Part shown: positions 20,923 to 28,160 of the stretch, piece by piece | How positions within the stretch are numbered: the stretch's first letter is position 1 | Layout: the number at the start of each line of letters is the position of its first letter | NCBI GenBank assembly: GCA_013334335.1 | Contig: JAAXXR010000017.1 | Coordinates: forward strand, 1-33,038 | Direction: 5' to 3' | Length of the DNA stretch: 33,038 bases | Source of the DNA: Chlorobiaceae bacterium | Lineage (GTDB): Bacteria; Bacteroidota; Chlorobiia; Chlorobiales; Chlorobiaceae | Made by a program: the position numbers and the translations under genes | Notes under the pieces: generated by a model | What the model was told of the DNA's origin: nothing | Database searches by the model: none | Seen by the model: only the letters and a program-made list of their open reading frames with translations

Positions 20923-20994
20923 GATTGGTCGCGAGTCGGACGGAAGACAGAAACCGTTTTCCCGCAGCCGTCCGGAAAACGAAGCGATCCAATC
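20923..20994 (+). ncRNA. Compound hairpin between mutS2 and pdxJ, candidate structured RNA or leader
   Basis: GATTGGTCGC (20923-20932) pairs with GCGA-T-CCAATC (20984-20994) with one bulged base, giving 10 bp. Inside, CGGACGG (20937-20943) pairs perfectly with CCGTCCG (20968-20974), leaving a 24-base apical loop and an asymmetric internal loop. Fourteen bases later a second, AU-rich hairpin with a U tract follows. It does not match an RNA class I know. It may be a pdxJ leader, a small RNA, or a DNA-level inverted repeat. Confidence 0.35.
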
Positions 20995-21007
20995 GCGCAA
21001 CAGAAAT

Positions 21008-21032
21008 AAAGAGAAGCACCTCTCTTTTTTTT
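21008..21032 (+). terminator. AU-rich hairpin with T tract
   Basis: AAAGAGA (21008-21014), a 6-base loop, then TCTCTTT (21021-21027), running into a continued T tract to 21032. No rightward gene lies upstream, so on this strand it would end a transcript starting in the mutS2-pdxJ gap. Read leftward the tail (TATTTCTG) is also fairly U-rich. Confidence 0.35.
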
Positions 21033-21058
21033 CACGATCTTTTTATTAGTCTTAGACT
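21031..21058 (+). promoter_or_regulatory. Candidate pdxJ promoter
   Basis: TTCACG (21031-21036) and TAGACT (21053-21058) are separated by 16 AT-rich bases, each matching four of six consensus positions. A transcript would have a leader of about 40 bases before the ATG at 21103. It starts just after the T tract of the upstream hairpin. Confidence 0.35.
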
Positions 21059-21102
21059 GTTGAACGGAAACAGGAAAAGAGCAACAAGACCGCAATACGA
21101 CC

Positions 21103-21816
21103 ATGAGACTGGCAGTGAACATCGACCATATCGCCACCCTGCGCAACGCAAGAAACGAGGGCGCGCCGGACCCGGTTGAAGCCGCGCTGCTTGCAGAAAG
21201 GAGCGGCGCGTCGGGCATCGTCTGCCATCTCCGCGAGGATCGTCGCCACATCTGCGACAAAGATCTCGAAATGGTTCGAGCGGCAATCACGACGAAGCTG
21301 GACCTCGAGATGGCCATGACGCAAGAAATGCAGTCGATCGCTATCCGTACCCGGCCAGAGCTGATCACCCTCGTACCGGAAAAGCGCGAGGAACTCACCA
21401 CCGAGGGCGGTTTTGCCATCAGGAGCCTTTTCAAACCACTGGTGGAATTCGTCAAACCGATACGCGATCACGGCATCCTGGTCAGCATGTTTGTTGAACC
21501 CGAAGAGGAGGCATTATCCCTGTCGAAAGCGGCCGGGGCAGATATGGTCGAACTGCATACCGGACGCTACTCCCTTTGCGCCGCCGCCAGTGAACGTGAG
21601 CATGAACTCGAGCGCATCCGCACTGCTGCGCGTTTCGCGCGCCGGGAAGGGATGGCGGTCGTGGCCGGCCACGGACTGAGTGTCGTGAACATCGCGCCGT
21701 TCCGCGATATCACCGAGATCGAAGAGGTCAGCATCGGGCATGCGATCATCGCAAGGGCGGTGTTCATCGGCCTTCCCGCAGCCATCGGCGAAATCCTCGA
21801 CCTCACCAGGCGCTGA
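21103..21816 (+). CDS. pdxJ: Pyridoxine 5'-phosphate synthase
   Basis: A 237-residue TIM-barrel enzyme that joins 3-amino-2-oxopropyl phosphate with 1-deoxy-D-xylulose 5-phosphate to form pyridoxine 5'-phosphate, the closing step of DXP-dependent vitamin B6 synthesis. Typical blocks are [16 protein letters not shown] at the N terminus, [52 protein letters not shown] and [17 protein letters not shown]. Length is normal. ATG start at 21103. It leads a run with rdgB and uppP (a gap of only 3-12 bases, then a 4-base overlap), so the three are probably one operon. Its substrate is the product of Dxs, encoded 4 kb away. Confidence 0.97.
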   Translation: MRLAVNIDHIATLRNARNEGAPDPVEAALLAERSGASGIVCHLREDRRHICDKDLEMVRAAITTKLDLEMAMTQEMQSIAIRTRPELITLVPEKREELTTEGGFAIRSLFKPLVEFVKPIRDHGILVSMFVEPEEEALSLSKAAGADMVELHTGRYSLCAAASEREHELERIRTAARFARREGMAVVAGHGLSVVNIAPFRDITEIEEVSIGHAIIARAVFIGLPAAIGEILDLTRR

Positions 21817-21828
21817 AGCGTGGCCCGC

Positions 21829-22545
21829 ATGCAAGAGATTGACGCTGTAACGTCGCCAGCCGTCGTCATCGTGCTGGCCACCGGCAACCGTGACAAGGTG
21901 CGTGAGCTCCAGCCGTTGCTCGAGGGGATCTCCCCCTCGCTGAAGATCTGCTCGCTCACTGACCTCGCGCTCTCACCGGAGATCGAGGAGAGCGAGCCGA
22001 CCCTCGAAGGCAACGCCCGTCTGAAGGCATACGAGGTCTATGCCCTGGTCCAGCCTCGATTCGACTGGCTGATCGTGCTTGCCGACGATACCGGCCTTGA
22101 GGTCGACGCACTCGCGGGCGCCCCAGGCGTCCGTTCGGCCCGGTTCGCACCATCGTGTCCCGGAACCACGCCATCCTACGACGAAAATGTGCACCACCTG
22201 CTCGAGTCGATGCAGGAAGCCTCCTGCCGTTCCGCGCGATTCAGGACGGTCATCGCCCTGAAAGGCCGGTTGCCCTTGCCTGGCGGGAAAATCATGGATA
22301 TCGACGAGACCGTCGAGGGGCGGATCGACGGAACGATCACCAGGGAGCGTCGGGGAACGGGGGGCTTCGGCTACGACCCGGTGTTCCTGCCCGACGGCTC
22401 CGGCAAAACCTTCGCCGAAATGAGCCTTGAGGAAAAGAACGCCGTCAGCCACAGGGCCCTGGCCGTCAGGAGCGCCTCGGAACGGATCGGAAGCCTCATC
22501 GTCCGCAGTTCCATTCAGTCAACCACAACCAGCAACCATCCATGA
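21829..22545 (+). CDS. rdgB: Non-canonical purine NTP pyrophosphatase (RdgB/HAM1 family)
   Basis: A protein of about 238 residues that hydrolyses ITP, dITP and XTP to monophosphates, keeping deaminated purines out of nucleic acids. Family blocks are VLATGNRDKVRELQPLL, EPTLEGNARLKA, VLADDTGLEVDALAGAPGVRSARFA, RGTGGFGYDPVFLP and KNAVSHRALAVRS. The start is either this ATG or a GTG at 21820, only three bases after the pdxJ stop; neither has a clear ribosome site. The last residues (IQSTTTSNHP) extend past the usual end, and the stop overlaps the uppP start as ATGA, pointing to translational coupling. Confidence 0.94.
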   Translation: MQEIDAVTSPAVVIVLATGNRDKVRELQPLLEGISPSLKICSLTDLALSPEIEESEPTLEGNARLKAYEVYALVQPRFDWLIVLADDTGLEVDALAGAPGVRSARFAPSCPGTTPSYDENVHHLLESMQEASCRSARFRTVIALKGRLPLPGGKIMDIDETVEGRIDGTITRERRGTGGFGYDPVFLPDGSGKTFAEMSLEEKNAVSHRALAVRSASERIGSLIVRSSIQSTTTSNHP

Positions 22546-23390
22546 CTCTTTTCCAGGCGATCGTCCTCGGCATCGTGCAGGGCCTTACCGAATTCCTGCC
22601 CATCAGCAGCTCGGCCCACCTGAGGTTCCTGCCCGCCCTTTTCGGCTGGGAGGACCCCGGAGCAGCCTTCACGGCCATCATCCAGATCGGCACGCTTCTG
22701 GCGGTGCTGATCTACTTCGCCAGGGATATCGCCTCGATCATTGGCGCGGTCCTTTCGGGGTTGCTCAAGGGAAAGCCTCTCGAAACGCCCGAGGCGAAAA
22801 CCGGCTGGATGATCGCCGCCGGAACCGTGCCGATCGTCGTCTTCGGCCTCTTGTTCAAGCATGAAATCGAAACAACCCTCCGCTCCCTCTATTTCGTCAG
22901 CGCCTCGCTCATCCTGCTCGCAATCGTGCTCTCCATCGCCGAATGGCACACCCGCTCCAGGATGGAAAAGGGGCTCCGGGGTCTGTCGATAGGCGAAATG
23001 GGCTGGAAAGAGTCCCTCGTCATCGGATTCGCCCAGGCCATGGCGCTCATTCCCGGCTCCTCCCGATCCGGAGTGACCATCACCGGCGGGCTCTTCATGA
23101 ACCTCGACCGTGAAACCGCGGCCCGCTTCTCCTTCCTGCTCTCCATACCATCGGTGTTCGCAGCCGGCATTTTCGAGCTTTACAAAACCAGAGCCGAGAT
23201 CATGGCTTCGACGGAAAACATCATCGCTATCGCCATCGCCACCGTTTTCGCCGGCATCGTCGGCTACCTGTCGATCGACTTCCTGCTCAAGTACCTCCGA
23301 CGCAGCTCGACCATGCTGTTCATCGTCTACAGACTGCTGGTCGGAACGGCGCTGCTCGTCCTGTTATCGACCGGAAAACTCCAGCCCTGA
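22542..23390 (+). CDS. uppP: Undecaprenyl-diphosphatase
   Basis: A 282-residue polytopic membrane phosphatase (also called BacA) that regenerates undecaprenyl phosphate, the lipid carrier for peptidoglycan and polysaccharide export. The two catalytic regions are clear: GLTEFLPISSSAHLRF (E17, S22-S24, H26) and GFAQAMALIPGSSRSGVTITGGL. About eight hydrophobic segments are visible and length matches the family. ATG start at 22542 overlaps the rdgB stop by four bases. Bacitracin resistance on overexpression is known for the family. Confidence 0.96.
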   Translation: MTLFQAIVLGIVQGLTEFLPISSSAHLRFLPALFGWEDPGAAFTAIIQIGTLLAVLIYFARDIASIIGAVLSGLLKGKPLETPEAKTGWMIAAGTVPIVVFGLLFKHEIETTLRSLYFVSASLILLAIVLSIAEWHTRSRMEKGLRGLSIGEMGWKESLVIGFAQAMALIPGSSRSGVTITGGLFMNLDRETAARFSFLLSIPSVFAAGIFELYKTRAEIMASTENIIAIAIATVFAGIVGYLSIDFLLKYLRRSSTMLFIVYRLLVGTALLVLLSTGKLQP

Positions 23391-23528
23391 TTCCGTGTTA
23401 CCACCCGTCTGCAGTCGACCGGATGCAACTTTCAGGTTGAAAATATTATTGTCTATTTCATAAAGTCAGACGGGAAAATTTTATTATATACTGAGATAGC
23501 TAATACACACAAAACCAAACCTTGGGCC

Positions 23529-24395
23529 ATGCCATACAGCTCGTCAAGTGTAGGGCATAATGGCTTTGATAAAGCAGACTTACACATACACACCAAATGT
23601 TCGGACGGAATCTTTACGCCGGAGGAGATTGTCAACAAGGCGGTCAAGGCAGGCCTTAAAGCCATCAGTATCACCGACCACGATTCTGTCGCAGGCATTG
23701 ACAAAGCAAAGCCATTAGCACTCGAAAAAGGTGTCGAACTTATTCCCGGTGTAGAAATGAGTTCGGCCTATAAGGGATATGACATTCATATCCTCGGATA
23801 TTTCTTTGATTATCGGCATTCCGAGCTGAAGCGCTACCTGGACCATTGCCGGCGGCTCCGCACCGAAAGGGCTGAACGGATGGTTCAGAAACTGGCAAAA
23901 ATGGGCGTCAAGATCGAGATTGAGCAGATCATCATGAAGGCCCAGAACGGCAGCGTGGGGCGACCGCATATCGCGGCCGTGCTTCAGGACGGAGGCTTTG
24001 TGAAAAGTTTCAGCGAAGCGTTCAGCAAGTATCTCGGTTCACACAGTCCTGCCTACGTCAAAAGCATCGAGACGCATCCCGCCGAGGTCATCCGCCTCAT
24101 CAACGAGGCTTCGGGACTGTCGTTCCTTGCCCACCCGGCCCAGAACGTACCCGACGAGATCCTCCGTCAACTGATCTCTTTCAGCCTTGACGGCCTCGAA
24201 ATCATCCATCCTTCGCACGACAACTACCGGCAGAACTACTACCGGGAGATCGCCAACGAGTACTTCCTGCTTTTTTCTGGTGGCTCGGATTACCATGGCC
24301 TGAAAGACCACGAGGACAATTTCGGGCAGACCTGGATACCCTATGAATGGGTCACCAAAATGAAAAGCCGGCTCACCCCGGCTGCCAAGGGATGA
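23529..24395 (+). CDS. PHP-domain phosphoesterase (RNase AM/YciV-like)
   Basis: A 288-residue PHP-domain protein. Metal ligands lie in DLHIHTKCSDG (H19, H21, D26), SITDHDSVAG (D50, H51, D52), LIPGVEMS, RPHIAAVL, LAHPAQNVP and FSGGSDYHG, so all PHP motifs are present. Relatives such as YciV (RNase AM) remove nucleotides from the 5' ends of RNA or hydrolyse 3',5'-nucleotide bisphosphates; the substrate here is inferred only. The ATG at 23529 has no clear ribosome site. The upstream 80 bases are strikingly AT-rich (TTTTATTATATACTG, a -10-like element near 23478-23492). The first 300 bases of the gene are also visibly less GC-rich than the rest of the window. Confidence 0.9.
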   Translation: MPYSSSSVGHNGFDKADLHIHTKCSDGIFTPEEIVNKAVKAGLKAISITDHDSVAGIDKAKPLALEKGVELIPGVEMSSAYKGYDIHILGYFFDYRHSELKRYLDHCRRLRTERAERMVQKLAKMGVKIEIEQIIMKAQNGSVGRPHIAAVLQDGGFVKSFSEAFSKYLGSHSPAYVKSIETHPAEVIRLINEASGLSFLAHPAQNVPDEILRQLISFSLDGLEIIHPSHDNYRQNYYREIANEYFLLFSGGSDYHGLKDHEDNFGQTWIPYEWVTKMKSRLTPAAKG

Positions 24396-24433
24396 CATTT
24401 TTTCTGCCATACCCTGAAGAATCGGTCAAGTTT

Positions 24434-24442
24434 TGCTATACT
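24434..24442 (+). promoter_or_regulatory. Extended -10 promoter candidate for the mla operon
   Basis: TGCTATACT fits the extended -10 form TGnTATAAT with one mismatch and lies 67 bases before the mlaE ATG. No good -35 is present at 17 bases, which is acceptable for an extended -10 promoter. Confidence 0.4.
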
Positions 24443-24459
24443 TGCTCGTGCAAAGCATA

Positions 24460-24487
24460 CCGGCGCGCCACGCCGGACCCGATTTTT
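24460..24487 (+). terminator. GC hairpin with T tract in the mlaE leader
   Basis: CCGGCG (24460-24465), loop CGCCA, then CGCCGG (24471-24476), a perfect 6-bp stem, followed after six bases by five T (24483-24487). It could end the PHP gene transcript. If the promoter at 24434 is real, it would instead sit in the mla leader as a partial attenuator. Confidence 0.4.
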
Positions 24488-24508
24488 CGATGACCAGACG
24501 CTGAACCT

Positions 24509-25306
24509 ATGCCGCTGACCCTCATCAGATCCTATGCAGACCAGACGATCCTTCGTCTGAAGGAGTTTCTCCTGGTCATGCAGGAGTTCCTGCTGTTTTC
24601 AGTCAGGGCATTCACGACCATTCCGAAGATCAAGCGGTACTGGAGGGATTTTCTGGACCAGGCGGCGATCTGCGGTGCCGAATCGATTCCGATCGTCCTG
24701 GTCAGCTCGATCTCCATCGGCTCGCTCCTGGCCATCGAAGTCGGTAACCTCCTGGAGGATTTCGGCGCCAAGACCATGCTCGGACGCTCAACGTCGATAT
24801 CGGTCCTCAGGGAGCTCGGTCCGCTGCTCATGGGGCTGATGCTGTCGGCCCGTTACGGGTCAAGAAACGGAGCTGAACTCGGAGCCATGCAGATTTCCGA
24901 ACAGATCGACGCACTGCGGGCGTTCGGCACCGACCCCGTGGCCAAACTCGTCATGCCCCGGCTGATGGCCGCGCTGGTCATGTTCTTCCCCCTGACCGCC
25001 CTCGCCGACTTCTCCGGCCTGCAGGCTGCAGGACTGCTCTCGGAACACTACCACCACATCGATCCCGGCATATTCTGGAACTCGGTCTATCCGCGCCTTA
25101 CGCCAAAGGATTTCGTGGCAAGCTTCCTCAAGGCTCCGGTGTTCGCCATCATCATCACCCTCGTCAGCAGCTTCAATGGATTCCTGGCCCGTGGTGGCAC
25201 CGCCGGCGTCGGAAGGTCGACCATCAAGGGCATCGTCGTCTCGTCGGGCCTTGTGCTGATCGCCAATTTCTATGTTTCGAAGCTCGTCCTGGAAAACATG
25301 CGCTAG
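24509..25306 (+). CDS. mlaE: MlaE-family ABC transporter permease
   Basis: A 265-residue inner-membrane permease of the MlaE/TrbC-like family, which moves phospholipids between the inner and outer membranes. Diagnostic stretches are SIPIVLVSSISIGSLLAIE, RELGPLLMGLMLSARYGSRNGAELGAM (about 101-127) with the EQIDALRAFG coupling region after it, and the C-terminal GTAGVGRSTIKGIVVSSGLVL. Five to six hydrophobic segments are visible. ATG start at 24509. It is the first of three adjacent genes encoding permease, ATPase and MCE protein. No mlaA, mlaB or mlaC gene is in the window. Confidence 0.93.
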   Translation: MPLTLIRSYADQTILRLKEFLLVMQEFLLFSVRAFTTIPKIKRYWRDFLDQAAICGAESIPIVLVSSISIGSLLAIEVGNLLEDFGAKTMLGRSTSISVLRELGPLLMGLMLSARYGSRNGAELGAMQISEQIDALRAFGTDPVAKLVMPRLMAALVMFFPLTALADFSGLQAAGLLSEHYHHIDPGIFWNSVYPRLTPKDFVASFLKAPVFAIIITLVSSFNGFLARGGTAGVGRSTIKGIVVSSGLVLIANFYVSKLVLENMR

Positions 25307-25307
25307 T

Positions 25308-26042
25308 ATGATCGAACTCAGGAACGTCACGCTCAAATACGGCGAGAAGCTGGTCCTCGACAAGGTCTCCCTTGCCGTGCAGGACAACACCATCAAGGCG
25401 GTGCTGGGTCCCAGCGGCGTGGGCAAAAGCACCATTCTCAAGCTGATGCTCGGCCTGATCAAGCCGAACAGCGGCCAGGTTTTCGTTGACGGCCTGGACA
25501 TCACCTCGATGAAGGAGGCTGACCTCTATCCCATCAGGAGGAAGATGGGAATCGTCTTCCAGGGCAACGCCCTGTTCGACTCCATGACCATCAGCCAGAA
25601 TCTGAGCTTTTTCCTTCGTGAAAATCTCCGCCTGCCGGAAGATGAGATCGGGCGCCGAGTGGCCGAGCAGATCCGTTTTGCCGGCCTTGAGGGCTACGAA
25701 GATCAGCTTCCCGAAAGCCTCAGCGGCGGCATGCGCAAACGCGTGGCCATCGGCAGGGCCCTGATCTTCAACCCGAAAATGATCCTTTTCGACGAACCGA
25801 CCGCAGGTCTTGACCCGGTCAGTTCCAAGAAGATTCTCAACCTGATCGCATCGCTGAAAAAAAGCAACGACCTCGGCGCTGCATTCGTCACCCATATCAT
25901 CGACGATGTCTTTGCCATCGCCGACCACGTCGCCGTACTCTACCAGGGCAAGATCATCTTCGATGGAGAGACGGAGAAACTTCATGAGTCCGACCACCCG
26001 TTCATCAGGTCGATCCTCTCGGACAAGATCCTCGAACTTTAA
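25308..26042 (+). CDS. mlaF: MlaF-type ABC transporter ATP-binding protein
   Basis: A 244-residue ABC ATPase that powers the lipid transporter encoded with it. Walker A is GPSGVGKST (34-42), the Q-loop GIVFQGNALFDSM, the signature LSGGMRKRVAIGRAL (from 138), and Walker B MILFDEPTAGLDP. The methionine after the Q-loop and the LSGGM signature are typical of the MlaF/Ttg2A subgroup. The ATG at 25308 comes one base after the mlaE stop codon; the frame is open into mlaE but those residues are not family-like. Confidence 0.94.
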   Translation: MIELRNVTLKYGEKLVLDKVSLAVQDNTIKAVLGPSGVGKSTILKLMLGLIKPNSGQVFVDGLDITSMKEADLYPIRRKMGIVFQGNALFDSMTISQNLSFFLRENLRLPEDEIGRRVAEQIRFAGLEGYEDQLPESLSGGMRKRVAIGRALIFNPKMILFDEPTAGLDPVSSKKILNLIASLKKSNDLGAAFVTHIIDDVFAIADHVAVLYQGKIIFDGETEKLHESDHPFIRSILSDKILEL

Positions 26043-26065
26043 CCATTACAGACCCAGATTTCCGT

Positions 26066-26944
26066 ATGAGAAACCCGAAAGAACTGAAATGGAGCGACCT
26101 CAAGACCGGCATCTTTTTTGTGTTGGGCCTTGGTTTCATTGCATATCTCGGCATTGTCATCGGCAAGAACACCAGCACCTTCACCGGCGTGACCACCATC
26201 AGGATCATGTCGATGAATGTCGACGGACTGGCCGAGAACAATTTCGTGTCTGTCTCCGGCAAGAAGATCGGCACGGTCTCCAGGCTCAATTTCACCAGGA
26301 AAAACGATTCGCTCTACGTGGTTGCCGACCTGAAGCTTCGCAATGAATTCGCCGGACTGGTCACCAGGGACTCCCGGGCAACCATCCGCTCACTGGGCAT
26401 CCTCGGCGACAAATATGTGGACATCACCACCGGCACCGGCGCCCAGGTCAGGGATGGAGACTTCATCATGCTTGAATCCGAAAACGGCATGGCCAGCCTC
26501 GCATCCAGCGCGTCGAAGGCTCTCGGCAAAATCAACACCCTGCTTGACAATCTCAACAGTGGCAAAGGTCCGGCAGGCCGACTGATCTCTGACGAAAAAA
26601 TGGGCGCGGAACTGCAGGCGACGATCTCCAACCTGCACGACACTTCCAGCCGTCTTTCGAAGGTCAGCAACGAGCTGTCAAACGGAAAAGGTCTCCTTCC
26701 CCGGCTCATCAACGACCGGTCGCTTGCTGACAATACCGTGCAGACCATGGAAAATCTGAAACAAACCTCTTCGCAGGCAGAAACGCTGCTGAAATCGATG
26801 AACAGCGAACAGGGCACCCTCGGCAAGCTCAATCGCAACCCGGCGCTGTACGACAATCTGAACAGTACCATGGTCTCCCTCGATTCGCTCCTGACCGACA
26901 TGAAAAGGAAACCCGGCAGATACGTCCGGTTCACCCTCTTCTAA
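26066..26944 (+). CDS. mlaD: MlaD-like MCE-domain protein with C-terminal repeats
   Basis: A 292-residue membrane-anchored periplasmic protein that forms the lipid-binding ring of the transporter. One transmembrane helix lies at 14-33 (TGIFFVLGLGFIAYLGIVIG). The MCE domain spans about 38-122 and includes MNVDGLAENNFVSVSGKKIGTV and RSLGILGDKYVDITTG. It is about 110 residues longer than E. coli MlaD. The extra part holds three related segments at about 166-203, 207-246 and 249-280, each with a G-K/T-G or G-T-L-G turn, then R/K-L-I/N, and a helix ending near S-x-L-L. The protein ends with RKPGRYVRFTLF, a tail I associate with MCE proteins of this phylum. It follows mlaF by 23 bases and has no clear ribosome site. 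Confidence 0.9.
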   Translation: MRNPKELKWSDLKTGIFFVLGLGFIAYLGIVIGKNTSTFTGVTTIRIMSMNVDGLAENNFVSVSGKKIGTVSRLNFTRKNDSLYVVADLKLRNEFAGLVTRDSRATIRSLGILGDKYVDITTGTGAQVRDGDFIMLESENGMASLASSASKALGKINTLLDNLNSGKGPAGRLISDEKMGAELQATISNLHDTSSRLSKVSNELSNGKGLLPRLINDRSLADNTVQTMENLKQTSSQAETLLKSMNSEQGTLGKLNRNPALYDNLNSTMVSLDSLLTDMKRKPGRYVRFTLF

Positions 26945-26957
26945 CCTTTTCCCATCA

Positions 26958-28100
26958 ATGATGAGGGCACTTAGAACACTCCTGTCGACCCTCGCTGCTG
27001 CGGCCGTCCTGTCGGCCGCATTGCCAGTCCCGGCCGTGGCATACGAATTCTCCCCCCTCGAAAGCCTGATGCGCCGGGCAGTTGCCGACAGCGTCTTTCC
27101 CGGCGCCAGCCTGGCGGTCATCCACCGGGGCAGGGTCGTGTTCCACCAGGCTTTCGGCCGTCTGACCTACGACAGCAACAGTACAGCCGCGGACACCACA
27201 ACCATGTATGACGCCGCCTCGCTCACCAAGGCCGTGGTCACGACCTGCATTGCGATGCAGCTCGCCGAACGGGACTCATTGGATATCCATGCACCGGTCA
27301 GCCGGTACCGGAAAAGCTTTGCCGCCGGCGGAAAGGACCGGGTCACCATTGAACAGCTCCTGCGCCACACGTCCGGGCTCCGGGCCCATACCTATTTCTC
27401 CCCGTCATGCGTGACTCCGGATGAGCTCTTCCGCGCCATCGACCAGGAGCGGCCGCTCGCTGAACCGGGCACAAAAACCGAGTACAGTGACCTTGGCTTC
27501 ATGCTCCTGGGCAACATCGTCGAATCGCTGACCGGAAAAAGCCTTGCATCGAACTTCCGGGAACGGTTCAGCGCGCCGCTCGGCATGAGCTCGACCATGT
27601 TCGCTCCTCCGCCGCCATTTCTGGGCCGTATAGCCCCCACCGGAGAGGATGGCGTATGGGGGCTCGACCGGCCGCGGCCACTGGTCAATGACCAGAACGC
27701 AGCCCTGCTTGGCGGCGTTGCCGGACATGCCGGACTGTTCACGACAACCGGGGATCTTTGCAGAATGGTGCGCATGCTCATGAATGGTGGCGAGCTCGAC
27801 GGCAAGCGCTATGTTCGCACCTCGACCGTCTTGACCTTCCTGAAAAAAACCGATGCCCCAAGAGCACTCGGATGGGATCTGGTCTCCACGACGGGAGCCT
27901 CTTCTGCAGGAAGCCACTTTTCCGCTTCGTCATGGGGACACCTCGGTTTCACCGGTACCAGCATCTGGGTCGACCCGGTTCGAGGACTGGCCGTCATCCT
28001 GCTCAGCAACCGGGTCTGGCCGTCGGCCGATAACATCAGGATCCGGAAGTTCCGCCCGCAGTTGCACGACACCGTTGTGGAGTGTATCAGCAGAAACTGA
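26958..28100 (+). CDS. Exported serine hydrolase, beta-lactamase/DD-peptidase fold
   Basis: A 380-residue protein with a classical signal peptide (MMRALRTLLSTLAAAAVLSAALPVPAVA, cut after residue 28). The penicillin-binding-type active site is visible: S88-L-T-K91 (SxxK), Y176-S-D178 (YxN-like, with Asp) and a C-terminal HLGFTGTS (H-x-G, in place of KTG). This is the class C/esterase-like group that contains DD-peptidases, esterases and AmpC relatives, so acting on peptidoglycan or an ester in the periplasm is likely; true beta-lactamase activity is doubtful. Two ATGs occur in tandem at 26958 and 26961. It begins 13 bases after mlaD, which suggests co-transcription with the lipid transporter. 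Confidence 0.88.
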   Translation: MMRALRTLLSTLAAAAVLSAALPVPAVAYEFSPLESLMRRAVADSVFPGASLAVIHRGRVVFHQAFGRLTYDSNSTAADTTTMYDAASLTKAVVTTCIAMQLAERDSLDIHAPVSRYRKSFAAGGKDRVTIEQLLRHTSGLRAHTYFSPSCVTPDELFRAIDQERPLAEPGTKTEYSDLGFMLLGNIVESLTGKSLASNFRERFSAPLGMSSTMFAPPPPFLGRIAPTGEDGVWGLDRPRPLVNDQNAALLGGVAGHAGLFTTTGDLCRMVRMLMNGGELDGKRYVRTSTVLTFLKKTDAPRALGWDLVSTTGASSAGSHFSASSWGHLGFTGTSIWVDPVRGLAVILLSNRVWPSADNIRIRKFRPQLHDTVVECISRN

Positions 28101-28160
28101 GCCGCTTTCCTTTCGACAAGAACGGGCAAGTAATCCATCACCACCAAAAGGACATCGCGC

